From Kocuria sp. (GTDB lineage: Bacteria; Actinomycetota; Actinomycetes; Actinomycetales; Micrococcaceae), in the NCBI GenBank assembly GCA_030454085.1, contig JAKDJD010000061.1, positions 1 through 11,035 on the forward strand: a stretch of 11,035 bases of DNA. Direction: 5' to 3'. The notes under the pieces were generated by a model. It saw only the letters and a program-made list of their open reading frames with translations, made no database searches and was not told the DNA's origin. A program made the translations under genes and the position numbers. Shown piece by piece: positions 1 through 6,390 of the stretch (positions are counted from its first letter, which is position 1; every line of letters starts with the position of its first letter).

Positions 1-21
1 CTCGGCCGTGGCCCGGCACCG

Positions 22-50
22 AGGCGCAATGTCCCCTCCTCGGCTATGAT
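22..50 (+). promoter_or_regulatory. Candidate promoter of the kgtP-HAD pair
   Basis: A TATGAT hexamer at 45-50 matches the SigA-type -10 consensus in five of six positions. The -35 region around 22-27 is GC-rich and shows no good TTGACA match, which is common in high-GC actinomycetes. Transcription would start near 57 and leave a leader of roughly 70 bases before the ATG at 130. Called from the hexamer and its position only. Confidence 0.4.
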
Positions 51-129
51 CCAGCTCTCAGTGAATGTATTCTGAGGCGACTGAAATCAAGGGGAACCAC
101 ACACCGCACCGGAGAAGGGAAAACTCACG

Positions 130-1503
130 ATGGCCTCATTCCGCCCTGATGGAGCGCAGAGGGAGCGCACCCCGTCGACGTGGCATACCGTCAAGTCGAT
201 CCTCGCCGCCTCGAGCGGAAACCTCGTCGAATGGTTCGACTTCTACGTCTACTCCTTCTTCAGCGTGTACTTTGCCCAGCAGTTCTTCGCAGGGGCGGGC
301 CAGACGGGCGCCTTCATGAGCACGGCAGGCGTATTCTTCGTCGGCTTCCTCATGCGCCCGCTCGGCGGCTTCATCTTCGGTCGGATTTCCGACCGCTACG
401 GGCGCAAGGTGTCCATGCTGTCCTCGATCCTGCTCATGTGCGCCGGCTCCCTCGCCATGGCGATCCTGCCGACGGCCGCGACGGCGGGCGTGCTCGCTCC
501 GATCCTGCTGACCCTGGTTCGGTGCGTCCAGGGCATCTCGGTCGGCGGCGAATACGGTTCGACGGCGACCTTCATGTCCGAGGTTGCGACCTCCGGCAAG
601 CGCGGATTCTTCTCTTCCTTCCAGTACGTGACTCTGGTCGGTGGCCAGCTGCTGGCCAGCCTCCTCGCGGTGATCATGACGCACACCCTCGGCGACGACA
701 AGATCTCCGCGGGCTGGTGGCGCCTGCCCTTCGTGATCGGTGCCCTCGCCGCGCTGGTGTCCTTGTGGTTGCGGTCGGGACTGACCGAGACGACGAAGCC
801 TTCCGAACGCAACGCCAAGGGGTCGGGAAGCCTCCTCGAGGTCTTCCGGCACCCCCGCGCCTTCTGGGTGGTCTTCGGGATCACGAGCATCGGCTCTCTG
901 GTCTTCTACGTGTTCACCACCTACATGCAGAAGTACTTGATCAACACCGGCGGCTTCGACAAGGGGCGGGTCGCGGACACGATGACCGTGTGCCTCCTGC
1001 TTTTCATCCTGATGCAGCCGGCGGCCGGTGCGTTGTCGGACAGGATCGGCCGCAAGAACTCGATGCTGATCTTCGTGATCGCGATGATTGTTCTGCCGGT
1101 CCCGTTGCTCGCCCTGATTGGTTCGCAGAGTTCGATCCTGGTCTCCGGGGTGTTCATTGTGGTCGCGATGTTCTTCGTCAGCTTCTACACGTCGATCTCC
1201 GGCGTGGTGAAGGCGGAGATGTTCCCGGCCCACGTGCGCGGGCTCGGCGTCGGGTTCACGTACGCCATTGCCAACTCGCTGTTCGGAGGATCGGCGGAGT
1301 ATGTCGCCCTGTTCATGAAGAACCAGGGAATCGCCGGAGTGTTCCCGTGGTACGTGGTCGTGATGGCGGTTCTCGGCCTGATCGCCGTGGTCGCGATGCA
1401 TGACAATCGCAAACACTCGACCCTGGAGAATCCCGAAGGCAGTGCGTACGCGGTGCGATCGCGGGAATCGGTGACGTCTGGCGCCGAGAGCGACCGATCG
1501 TGA
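130..1503 (+). CDS. kgtP: KgtP-like MFS dicarboxylate (2-oxoglutarate):H+ symporter, MHS family
   Basis: A 457-residue inner-membrane transporter of the major facilitator superfamily, metabolite:H+ symporter (MHS) family. The nearest relative I recognise is Escherichia coli KgtP, which imports 2-oxoglutarate with protons. Seen in the sequence: SSGNLVEWFDFYVYSF at residues 28-43 (the TM1 signature of KgtP relatives), the MFS loop 2-3 motif GRISDRYGRK at 84-93, SVGGEYGS at 137-144, FQYVTLVGGQ at 164-173, and in the second half TTYMQKYL, a repeat of the loop motif (GALSDRIGRK), then SFYTSISGVVKAEMFP. About twelve hydrophobic segments and full family length indicate an intact gene. The start ATG has the purine-rich site GGAGAAGGGA at 111-120. 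The stop overlaps the next gene by 4 bp. The exact substrate is inferred; other dicarboxylates or 2-oxoacids are possible. Confidence 0.88.
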   Translation: MASFRPDGAQRERTPSTWHTVKSILAASSGNLVEWFDFYVYSFFSVYFAQQFFAGAGQTGAFMSTAGVFFVGFLMRPLGGFIFGRISDRYGRKVSMLSSILLMCAGSLAMAILPTAATAGVLAPILLTLVRCVQGISVGGEYGSTATFMSEVATSGKRGFFSSFQYVTLVGGQLLASLLAVIMTHTLGDDKISAGWWRLPFVIGALAALVSLWLRSGLTETTKPSERNAKGSGSLLEVFRHPRAFWVVFGITSIGSLVFYVFTTYMQKYLINTGGFDKGRVADTMTVCLLLFILMQPAAGALSDRIGRKNSMLIFVIAMIVLPVPLLALIGSQSSILVSGVFIVVAMFFVSFYTSISGVVKAEMFPAHVRGLGVGFTYAIANSLFGGSAEYVALFMKNQGIAGVFPWYVVVMAVLGLIAVVAMHDNRKHSTLENPEGSAYAVRSRESVTSGAESDRS

Positions 1504-2369
1504 CGTCCGGGGAGGTCGACCGGGTCGACGTCGTCGACGGCCGGCTCCTGGTCGCGCGCCGGCGCGGACATGAATCATTCGGCATCCCCGGTGACGACCA
1601 GGACCCCGCGGAGATCGAGGAGACCACGTGGGCCACCGCGGAGGACGACGCCGTCCTCTCGACCTCGGCGCGCGGCGTCGTCGCCACGCTCGCGGACAAG
1701 GGCGAAATCCGTCGGAAGCGACCCAGGCCGCGCGCGATCCTGTTCGATCTGGACGACACCTTGGTGCACACCAGGGTCGTCAAGTGGAGGCACCATCAGG
1801 AGGTGGCGCGCCGCTTCTACGGCATCGACCTCACCGAAGCCGAGCTCGCGGAGGCTTGGGGCATGCCTTTCGACTCGATGATCGCCCGGTTGTACAGGAA
1901 TTCCGCTCCGCTCGACACCATGCGTGCCGACAACCAGTCGATTGCCTCAGACTTCCACAAGACCGAGATCCATGGTGCCGTGCGTGCGGTGACCGGTCTG
2001 CTCGACCGCGGGTACGAGGTGGGGGTGGTGACATCCACGAACACCGACTTCGCGAACGCCGATCTGGAACGCCTCGGATTCCCGGTGTCGCGGTTCCTCG
2101 GGGTTCAAGGGGCCGACCGCTCCGCGTTCCACAAACCGGATGGCAGGGTCTTCGACGAATTCTTGAGCCAGCTCGCCTCACGAGGCATCGGTCCCGCGGA
2201 GACCGTGTACGTGGGCGACTCCCTCGCTGACCGTGCGGCTGCTCTTGCCGCGGGACTCGACTACATCGGTATCGAATCCGATCTCCCGCGCGACGCCGCG
2301 CCGGAAGGGCACCGACCGCCCGTTCTCGAGACCGTGGCGGAGGTTCCGGCGGCTCTGGGTGAGCACTGA
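1500..2369 (+). CDS. HAD-superfamily hydrolase (subfamily IA-like) with a Nudix-like N-terminal extension
   Basis: A 289-residue cytosolic protein, probably a phosphatase of the phosphoglycolate phosphatase/beta-phosphoglucomutase-like group. The HAD core runs from about residue 78. Motif I is FDLDDT with nucleophile D83 and acid D85; motif II is VVTST near 176-180; motif III is K212 in FHKPDG; motif IV is GDSLAD with D240 and D244. The helical stretch at about 95-165 fits a C1 cap. All catalytic residues are present. Residues 1-77 are not usual for the family: VDGRLLVARRRGHESFGIPG (12-31) reads like the first strands of a Nudix domain, but no Nudix box follows. The GTG start overlaps the transporter stop (GTGA), implying translational coupling; no strong ribosome-binding site is seen and no better in-frame start lies before motif I. 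The substrate is unknown. Co-transcription with a KgtP-type importer might suggest a phosphorylated organic acid or sugar, but this is weak. Confidence 0.85.
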   Translation: MTSGEVDRVDVVDGRLLVARRRGHESFGIPGDDQDPAEIEETTWATAEDDAVLSTSARGVVATLADKGEIRRKRPRPRAILFDLDDTLVHTRVVKWRHHQEVARRFYGIDLTEAELAEAWGMPFDSMIARLYRNSAPLDTMRADNQSIASDFHKTEIHGAVRAVTGLLDRGYEVGVVTSTNTDFANADLERLGFPVSRFLGVQGADRSAFHKPDGRVFDEFLSQLASRGIGPAETVYVGDSLADRAAALAAGLDYIGIESDLPRDAAPEGHRPPVLETVAEVPAALGEH

Positions 2370-2430
2370 GCGCCTGCCCAAGTTGCGTGCCTAGCCTGAA
2401 GTGGTCGGCAACAACCACCAAGGAGGCGAC

Positions 2431-2790
2431 ATGACCGCACAGGAACATTGTCCTGGAGGACCCGTCGCAGTGAATGGCCGGACGCCCTCGCGCATGGGGT
2501 ACGGGATGGGGAGCCTGGGCCGGGCCCCGGATTCCGCCGAGGAGCGCGCACGGTCCGTGGTTCTCCTGCGTCGCGCCTTCGACCTGGGCGTCCGGATGTT
2601 CGACACGGCCCACTTCTACGGCAACGGGCACGCGAATGGTCTGCTCGCCGAGGCGTTCGCGGACCGGCGCGACGACGTCGTCCTGGCCACCAAAGCCGGG
2701 GCCAAAGTGGTGACGGGATCCAAGGTCCCGATGACCGCGGCCCAGAAGCCGGCGGTTTGGCCGGGCTGGCCGCGTCGGCCGCGCCATTGA
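2431..2790 (+). pseudogene. Truncated aldo/keto reductase (N-terminal third only)
   Basis: The reading frame gives 119 residues starting at an ATG with an excellent site AAGGAGG at 2420-2426. The first hundred residues match the aldo/keto reductase family: a GRTPSRMGYG strand, RRAFDLGVRMFDTAHFYGNG with the catalytic Asp and Tyr, and VVLATKAG with the catalytic Lys. Family members are usually 280-330 residues. After MTAAQKPA the homology stops; the last dozen residues (VWPGWPRRPRH) are low-complexity and no other frame resumes the barrel. The lost part includes the catalytic His and the NADPH-binding C-terminal half, so activity is very unlikely. The break sits about 60 bp before the intergenic repeat cluster starting at 2815. 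The strong ribosome-binding site suggests that truncation is recent or that a short product is still made. Confidence 0.75.
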
Positions 2791-2814
2791 GAGCCGGTTC
2801 CCCGAATGGGTGCC

Positions 2815-2887
2815 GGTTGCCGCCGTTAGGTGGCGGCTTAACCCCCACCTAACGACGGCAATCGCCACCTTTTCGGGTAACCGGCAC
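2815..2887 (+). repeat. Intergenic repeat copy with inverted-repeat arm (copy A1)
   Basis: This 73-bp stretch aligns without gaps to 10784-10856, with about 60 of 73 bases identical by hand count. It holds a perfect inverted repeat, TTAGGTGG (2826-2833) and CCACCTAA (2845-2852), separated by an 11-base loop, and ends with the shared core TCGGGTAACCG (2873-2883). No protein family is recognisable in any frame. Function unknown; a REP/MITE-like or structured-RNA element is possible. Confidence 0.75.
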
Positions 2888-2951
2888 CGAAGGCGGCTGG
2901 GCCGCCGGGGCGATGGGGCCGCTAACCCCCACGCGATCGGGTAACCGCCTC
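2888..2951 (+). repeat. Diverged second copy of the intergenic repeat (copy A2)
   Basis: A second TCGGGTAACCG core lies at 2937-2947, 64 bp after the first. It is preceded by GGGGCCGCTAACCCCCAC, which recalls the GGCTTAACCCCCAC part of copy A1, but the perfect hairpin arm is missing. I read it as a decayed copy of the same family. The boundaries are approximate. Confidence 0.5.
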
Positions 2952-2980
2952 CCATCATCGGGGGTCGTTGGTAAGCGCGA

Positions 2981-3014
2981 CCGAAAGCGGCTGGTCACCG
3001 AAAGTGGCTGGTCA
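2981..3014 (+). repeat. Two adjacent copies of a 17-bp direct repeat
   Basis: CCGAAAGCGGCTGGTCA (2981-2997) is followed immediately by CCGAAAGTGGCTGGTCA (2998-3014), one mismatch in 17. A related CCGAAGGCGGCTGG is found at 2887-2900. This looks like local duplication inside the repeat-rich gap between the reductase fragment and the convergent transporter gene. Confidence 0.7.
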
Positions 3015-3114
3015 CGTGGGGCTAGGGAAGAGTCCTCGCGGGCCAGGATGACCCTGCGCCCCTGCGCCCTTCGCCCTCCGCCCCAATGCTGCGGCCGGCG
3101 TCGGGAACCGCGGG

Positions 3115-3195
3115 GGCCGCAAACCTCACCGTGCGAAACCGCAGCCCCGAAACCTCACCACCCCGAAACCCGCGCCCGCACACCCCCAAACCCCG
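3115..3195 (+). repeat. C-rich low-complexity tract with phased AAACC
   Basis: The stretch is very C-rich on the plus strand and contains AAACC five times, with A-triplets at 3121, 3136, 3150, 3166 and 3188, a spacing near 15 bases for the first four. CCCCGAAACC occurs twice. No coding family is recognisable. It lies downstream of the minus-strand transporter, so its transcript would be G-rich. It may simply be degenerate repeat sequence. Confidence 0.45.
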
Positions 3196-3213
3196 GACCC
3201 GCATATGCACGAA

Positions 3214-3263
3214 GGCCCTGGCTACGTCGGTGCGGGACGTGCCCGCCCGGCGGAGCCAGGGCC
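3214..3263 (-). terminator. Large inverted repeat, likely transcription end of the minus-strand transporter
   Basis: GGCCCTGGCT (3214-3223) and AGCCAGGGCC (3254-3263) form a perfect 10-bp stem with a 30-base loop that contains a smaller GCGGG/CCCGC stem. It lies 36 bp beyond the stop of the 3300-4757 gene. No T-run follows on the minus strand, so it is not a canonical Rho-independent terminator, though T-less hairpins are frequent in actinomycetes. Confidence 0.5.
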
Positions 3264-3299
3264 ATGAGATTCAGTTGATGCCGAATCGGCTGTGCGGAG

Positions 3300-4757
3300 T
3301 CAGGCCTTGGCCATTTCCGTTTCGTACTCCTCGTTGAGGTCGGCGACGTGTTCGCGGGCCTCAGGCTTGGACTCGGCCGAGGGGGTCGAGCCCCACAGCG
3401 GCCGGCCGTTGCTCTCCGGGGTGAAGTAGACCGCGATTAGGCCGATGGCGCCGGCAGCCATGAGGTAGTACGCCGGCCACATCAGATTTCCGGTGCCTCC
3501 CACCAGCGCGTTCATGACGGTCGACGTCGTTCCGCCGAAGAGCGAGATGGCGATGTTGAACGAGATCGACAGCGCACCTGCCCGGACCAGGGTCGGGAAC
3601 AGGGACGGCAGGGTCGAGGGCATCATCGAGCTGAAGCAGATCAAGCTGAGGCCCATGATGAGCAGGCCGAACATGACCGTGAGGTCCGCGCTGCCGCGAA
3701 TCAGGAGGACGGACGGGATCGAGAGCACGATCAGTGCGATCGAGCCGACCACGATGATCGTCTTTCGCCCGATCCGGTCCGAGAGGCGGCCCAGTACGGG
3801 GATGGTCACCAGGCAGACTGCCATGACGATGATCTGAAGGATCGATGAGGTGAACTCAGAGACGCCGCCGTCGCCCTGGATCGACTTGACCGAGTCGAAG
3901 TACACCGGGATGTACGAGGTCAGCATGTAGTTGGTGACGTTCCACGCGAGAACCAGGCCGGTGCAGATGAGCATCGAGGGCCAGAGCTTGAAGATGTTCT
4001 TGAATTCGCCGCCCTTCTTGGCCCCGCCGCGGCTCGATTTCTCGGCCTTCTCGGCTTCCTTCTCGAGCTGCAGGTAGGCCGGGGTGTCAGCCAGCTTGGA
4101 ACGCAGGTAGACGCCGACGAGACCAAGCGGCAGCGCGATGAAGAACGGCAGACGCCAGCCCCAGCTGAGCATCTGATCGTCGGTGAGCACGCCGGTCATG
4201 ACGGTCGCGATGATGGCGCCCATCAGGTAGCCGCCGAAGGTTCCGACCTCGAGCAGGGAACCGAAGAAACCGCGCCTACGGTCCGGGGCGTACTCGGCGA
4301 TGAAGGTCATCGCGTTTCCGTACTCACCACCGGTCGAGAATCCCTGCAGCAGGCGGCACGCAAGCAGCAGGAACGGTGCCCACATGCCCACGGTCGCGTA
4401 CCCGGGAAGAATACCGATGGCGAAGGTTCCCAGCGCCATCATGATCATGGTCATCGCGAGGACCTTGTTGCGGCCGATCTTGTCCGAGAGCGGGCCGAAG
4501 ACCATGCCGCCGATGGGGCGGACCAAGAAGGCAACCGCGAACAGCGCCGCCGTGATGATCTTGCCGATCGCGCCATCCAAGTCGGGGAGGAATACCTTCT
4601 CGATCGTGACCTGGAGATACGCATAGACGCCGAAGTCGTACCACTCGGTGATATTGCCGATGGCGGCCGCGCTGATGGCGCGCTTGATGACATTCGGTTT
4701 GGTGACCGTCACATCGTCGACGTTCCACCGCCGACGGACGTTCTCTGGTCCGAACAT
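3300..4757 (-). CDS. proP: ProP-like MHS-family MFS transporter (betaine/proline:H+ symporter-like), copy 1
   Basis: A 485-residue twelve-helix membrane transporter of the metabolite:H+ symporter family, resembling E. coli ProP, which takes up proline, glycine betaine and other compatible solutes with protons. Visible signatures: AAIGNITEWYDFGVYAY (31-47), LVRPIGG (78-84), the loop 2-3 motif GPLSDKIGRNK (88-98), QGFSTGGEYGNA (138-149), FIAEYAPDRRRGFFGS (152-167), GWRLPFFIALPLGLVG after TM6, the second-half loop motif LSDRIGRK and TLPSLFPTLVRAGAL. A Lys/Glu-rich central loop covers about 214-253. The C-terminus is a short charged tail without the long coiled coil of E. coli ProP, so osmosensing may differ. 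The start ATG has GGAAGG about nine bases upstream; an in-frame GTG sixteen codons in is a poorer choice. Monocistronic, convergent with the reductase fragment. The substrate is inferred; a carboxylate is possible. Confidence 0.85.
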   Translation of the reverse strand: MFGPENVRRRWNVDDVTVTKPNVIKRAISAAAIGNITEWYDFGVYAYLQVTIEKVFLPDLDGAIGKIITAALFAVAFLVRPIGGMVFGPLSDKIGRNKVLAMTMIMMALGTFAIGILPGYATVGMWAPFLLLACRLLQGFSTGGEYGNAMTFIAEYAPDRRRGFFGSLLEVGTFGGYLMGAIIATVMTGVLTDDQMLSWGWRLPFFIALPLGLVGVYLRSKLADTPAYLQLEKEAEKAEKSSRGGAKKGGEFKNIFKLWPSMLICTGLVLAWNVTNYMLTSYIPVYFDSVKSIQGDGGVSEFTSSILQIIVMAVCLVTIPVLGRLSDRIGRKTIIVVGSIALIVLSIPSVLLIRGSADLTVMFGLLIMGLSLICFSSMMPSTLPSLFPTLVRAGALSISFNIAISLFGGTTSTVMNALVGGTGNLMWPAYYLMAAGAIGLIAVYFTPESNGRPLWGSTPSAESKPEAREHVADLNEEYETEMAKA

Positions 4758-5133
4758 GTCCTAAAACCTTCCATAAGGGGGTGAATCCCTGGGCGCAGGA
4801 TGCGGGCAGGGCTCAAAAAATCAAATACTGATAGCCGACCATACGACTCATAAGGAGGCTATGTATACGGATCGGAGCCGCCATGCCGGGTGAGAGGAGG
4901 CCTGTCGATGCCGGTGCATCCCACTGTTCGCAAGGGAAGGAGCGGGCTTCGACTGTGGTTCCGACCACTGATCAGGATGCTTGTCATTTGTGTGCAAACT
5001 CATCGCTTCGCTCAGTAGTAACCGAGCGGGTCGTGAGTGGTCGCCAAAAATTTGCCCAAAAATATTCACAGGCAATGTGATCTGGGTCTACTCTCGGAGC
5101 ATCAGAGGACAGCATCCCGGAAAGGAGCCCACC
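4758..5133. other. 376-bp divergent intergenic region
   Basis: No convincing gene lies here; short frames on both strands lack family features. It must hold the promoter of the minus-strand transporter, whose best AT-rich stretch is 4815-4832, including the palindrome-like ATCAAATACTGAT (4820-4832, arms ATCA/TGAT). GTATAC lies near 4863. AAGGAGG just before ATGTATACG near 4860 looks like a ribosome-binding site but leads only to a ten-codon frame. Further inverted repeats are GTGGT/ACCAC (about 4954-4967) and CTGATCAG (4968-4975), candidate operator sites. The right end carries the A-rich promoter region of the DUF1508 gene. Confidence 0.5.
5046..5092 (+). promoter_or_regulatory. Candidate promoter of the DUF1508 gene with A-tract upstream element
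   Basis: TTCACA (5065-5070) and TCTACT (5087-5092) are separated by 16 bases and match SigA -35 and -10 hexamers in four of six positions each. Directly upstream lie two A-tracts, AAAAATTT and AAAAATATT (5046-5066), resembling an UP element and standing out against the GC-rich surroundings. Transcription would start near 5099, leaving a leader of about 35 bases. Confidence 0.42.
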
Positions 5134-5322
5134 GTGGCAGGGAAGTTCGAGATCTACGAGGACAAAGCAGGAAAATTTCGGTTCCGCCTGAAGGCCGGTA
5201 ACGGCGAAGTCGTTGCAACGGGCCAGGGGTACGAGAGTCTTGCCTCGGTGAAGAAGGGCGTTTCCGCGGTTCAGCGAGCGGCCGACGGCGCCACGGTGAA
5301 CGAGCTCGAAAAGGAAGACTGA
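5134..5322 (+). CDS. DUF1508 / YegP-like small protein
   Basis: A 62-residue protein matching one DUF1508 repeat: KFEIYEDKAGKFRFRLKAGN (3-22), GEVVATGQGYES (23-34) and SVKKGVSAVQRAA (37-49). The pattern of two beta-strands with FRFRLKA, a GEV.A.GQGY.S hairpin and a following helix is the family signature. YegP of E. coli holds two such repeats; this protein has one, as do many actinobacterial members. The biochemical role is unknown, and the protein is small and soluble. The GTG start at 5134 is chosen because AAAGGAG at 5121-5127 sits six bases upstream and the protein then begins exactly at the domain. It has its own promoter candidate and a strong terminator, so it is probably monocistronic. 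Confidence 0.85.
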   Translation: MAGKFEIYEDKAGKFRFRLKAGNGEVVATGQGYESLASVKKGVSAVQRAADGATVNELEKED

Positions 5323-5339
5323 TCCCGAGCGTCTTTCTG

Positions 5340-5377
5340 CCCCCTGTCGCGTCCGCCAGGATGTGGCAGGGGGTTTT
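5340..5377 (+). terminator. Rho-independent terminator after the DUF1508 gene
   Basis: CCCCCTG (5340-5346) pairs with CAGGGGG (5367-5373) and is followed by TTTT (5374-5377). The 20-base loop can form a further short stem. The hairpin begins 18 bp after the stop codon. Confidence 0.8.
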
Positions 5378-5418
5378 GTGCGTTCGACCCGGCGATCGGC
5401 GCAACATTGGCCAAACCG

Positions 5419-5447
5419 TTCACCCGCGGGGCGGCGCTCACTAAGAT
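5419..5447 (+). promoter_or_regulatory. Candidate promoter of the TRIC-FAD dehydrogenase pair
   Basis: TTCACC (5419-5424) and TAAGAT (5442-5447) are 17 bases apart, each matching four of six consensus positions. The predicted start of transcription near 5454 lies just after the preceding terminator and within the 5' part of the longest open frame, supporting the internal GTG at 5506 as the true translation start. Confidence 0.45.
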
Positions 5448-5505
5448 CGAGATGTGCCTGAGGTCGGCTCGGGCCGTCCCTCGGTGTGGAAGCAGGTGGC
5501 GAACG

Positions 5506-6315
5506 GTGACCGAATGGGATCCGAGTATCTGGTTCCGGATCGTCGACGTCGGGGCGGTCGTGACCAACGGGCTCCTCGGTGGCGCGCTCGCCCGAGCGTT
5601 CAGGTTCGACGTCGTCGGTTTCGTGGTGCTGGCCATCGTGACCGGAATGGGCGGCGGCATCATCCGCGATGTCCTCCTCAACACCGGGTTTCCCATAGCC
5701 TTGACGGACGGCGGGTACTGGGTTGCCGCCATCGTGGCCTCCGGGCTCGCGTACACCATCGATCTGGGGACGCGGTGGGCCGATCGCGCCCTGATCCTGG
5801 TCGATTTCATCGGTATGGGTTGCTGGGCGGCCACGGGCACGTCCAAATCCCTGGCCCTCGGCCTGCACTGGATTCCCTCGGTGATGTTGGGCGTGACCAC
5901 GGCGGTCGGTGGGGGAGTCATTCGCGACGTCATGGTGAACAGGATCCCCTCCGTCCTCGGCGGCAGCTCCCTCTACGCGACCGTGGCCGTGGTGGGTGGC
6001 CTCGAGATGGTGGTCTTCTCCGAATTCTTGCACCGGCCCGACGCCGGTATGGCCGTTTCCATTCTGACGTGCGGCGTCGTCGGGGTCCTGGCTCGGTGGC
6101 GGAACTGGAAACTGCCGGAGCCCATCGATCTCAAGGTGCCCCGTCCGCGGTTGACGCTTTCCTTCGGTGCCCGCTCCCGTCGCGCTCGGCGCATGGAGGG
6201 GTGGACTCCGGGCGAGCCGCTCACGAAGAACCTGGAAGCTGTCACGGAGGAGCAGATCCAGGCGCATCGGGAAAAGAAGAGGCGTCGGCTCCGTCGAAAG
6301 CGGGCTGGGGGCTGA
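5506..6315 (+). CDS. TRIC-family (UPF0126) trimeric cation channel membrane protein
   Basis: A 269-residue membrane protein of the bacterial TRIC family (two Pfam Gly_transporter/UPF0126 repeats), which form trimeric monovalent cation channels. It starts MTEWDPSIWFRIVDVGAV, close to the usual family start. The two internal repeats each have the conserved glycine-rich kink followed by Arg-Asp: GMGGGIIRD at 47-55 and AVGGGVIRD at 133-141. Between them, DFIGMGCWAATGTSK (100-114) is also family-typical. About seven hydrophobic segments lie within residues 10-195. A cytosolic tail of about 70 residues ends in a run of Lys/Arg (REKKRRRLRRKR), longer than usual for the family. The GTG start is preceded by AGGTGG; the open frame extends to 5407 but that part has no homology and overlaps the promoter. 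FAD dehydrogenase follows 75 bp downstream and may be co-transcribed. Confidence 0.85.
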   Translation: MTEWDPSIWFRIVDVGAVVTNGLLGGALARAFRFDVVGFVVLAIVTGMGGGIIRDVLLNTGFPIALTDGGYWVAAIVASGLAYTIDLGTRWADRALILVDFIGMGCWAATGTSKSLALGLHWIPSVMLGVTTAVGGGVIRDVMVNRIPSVLGGSSLYATVAVVGGLEMVVFSEFLHRPDAGMAVSILTCGVVGVLARWRNWKLPEPIDLKVPRPRLTLSFGARSRRARRMEGWTPGEPLTKNLEAVTEEQIQAHREKKRRRLRRKRAGG

Positions 6316-6390
6316 CCAACCGTCGGACCTGCGCAACCGTCGACACCGAATGCGCGCGGGCCCGTCGCGACGAACCCGGAGGTGGGGAAC

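Noticed and set aside
136..1578. A 480-residue open frame antisense to the KgtP-like gene
   Set aside because: Composition is Arg/His/Gly-rich without any family motif; it is the usual mirror frame of a GC-rich gene.
2913..3278. A plus-strand frame of 121 residues in the repeat-rich gap
   Set aside because: Low-complexity Pro/Arg content, no family resemblance, no convincing ribosome-binding site.
4859..4891. Ten-codon frame after AAGGAGG near 4855, possible leader peptide
   Set aside because: The ribosome-binding site is only two bases from the ATG, and no attenuator hairpin or regulated amino-acid run is seen.
4883..5080. A small plus-strand frame upstream of the DUF1508 gene
   Set aside because: No good start site at its beginning, no known motif, and it overlaps the proposed A-tract promoter region.
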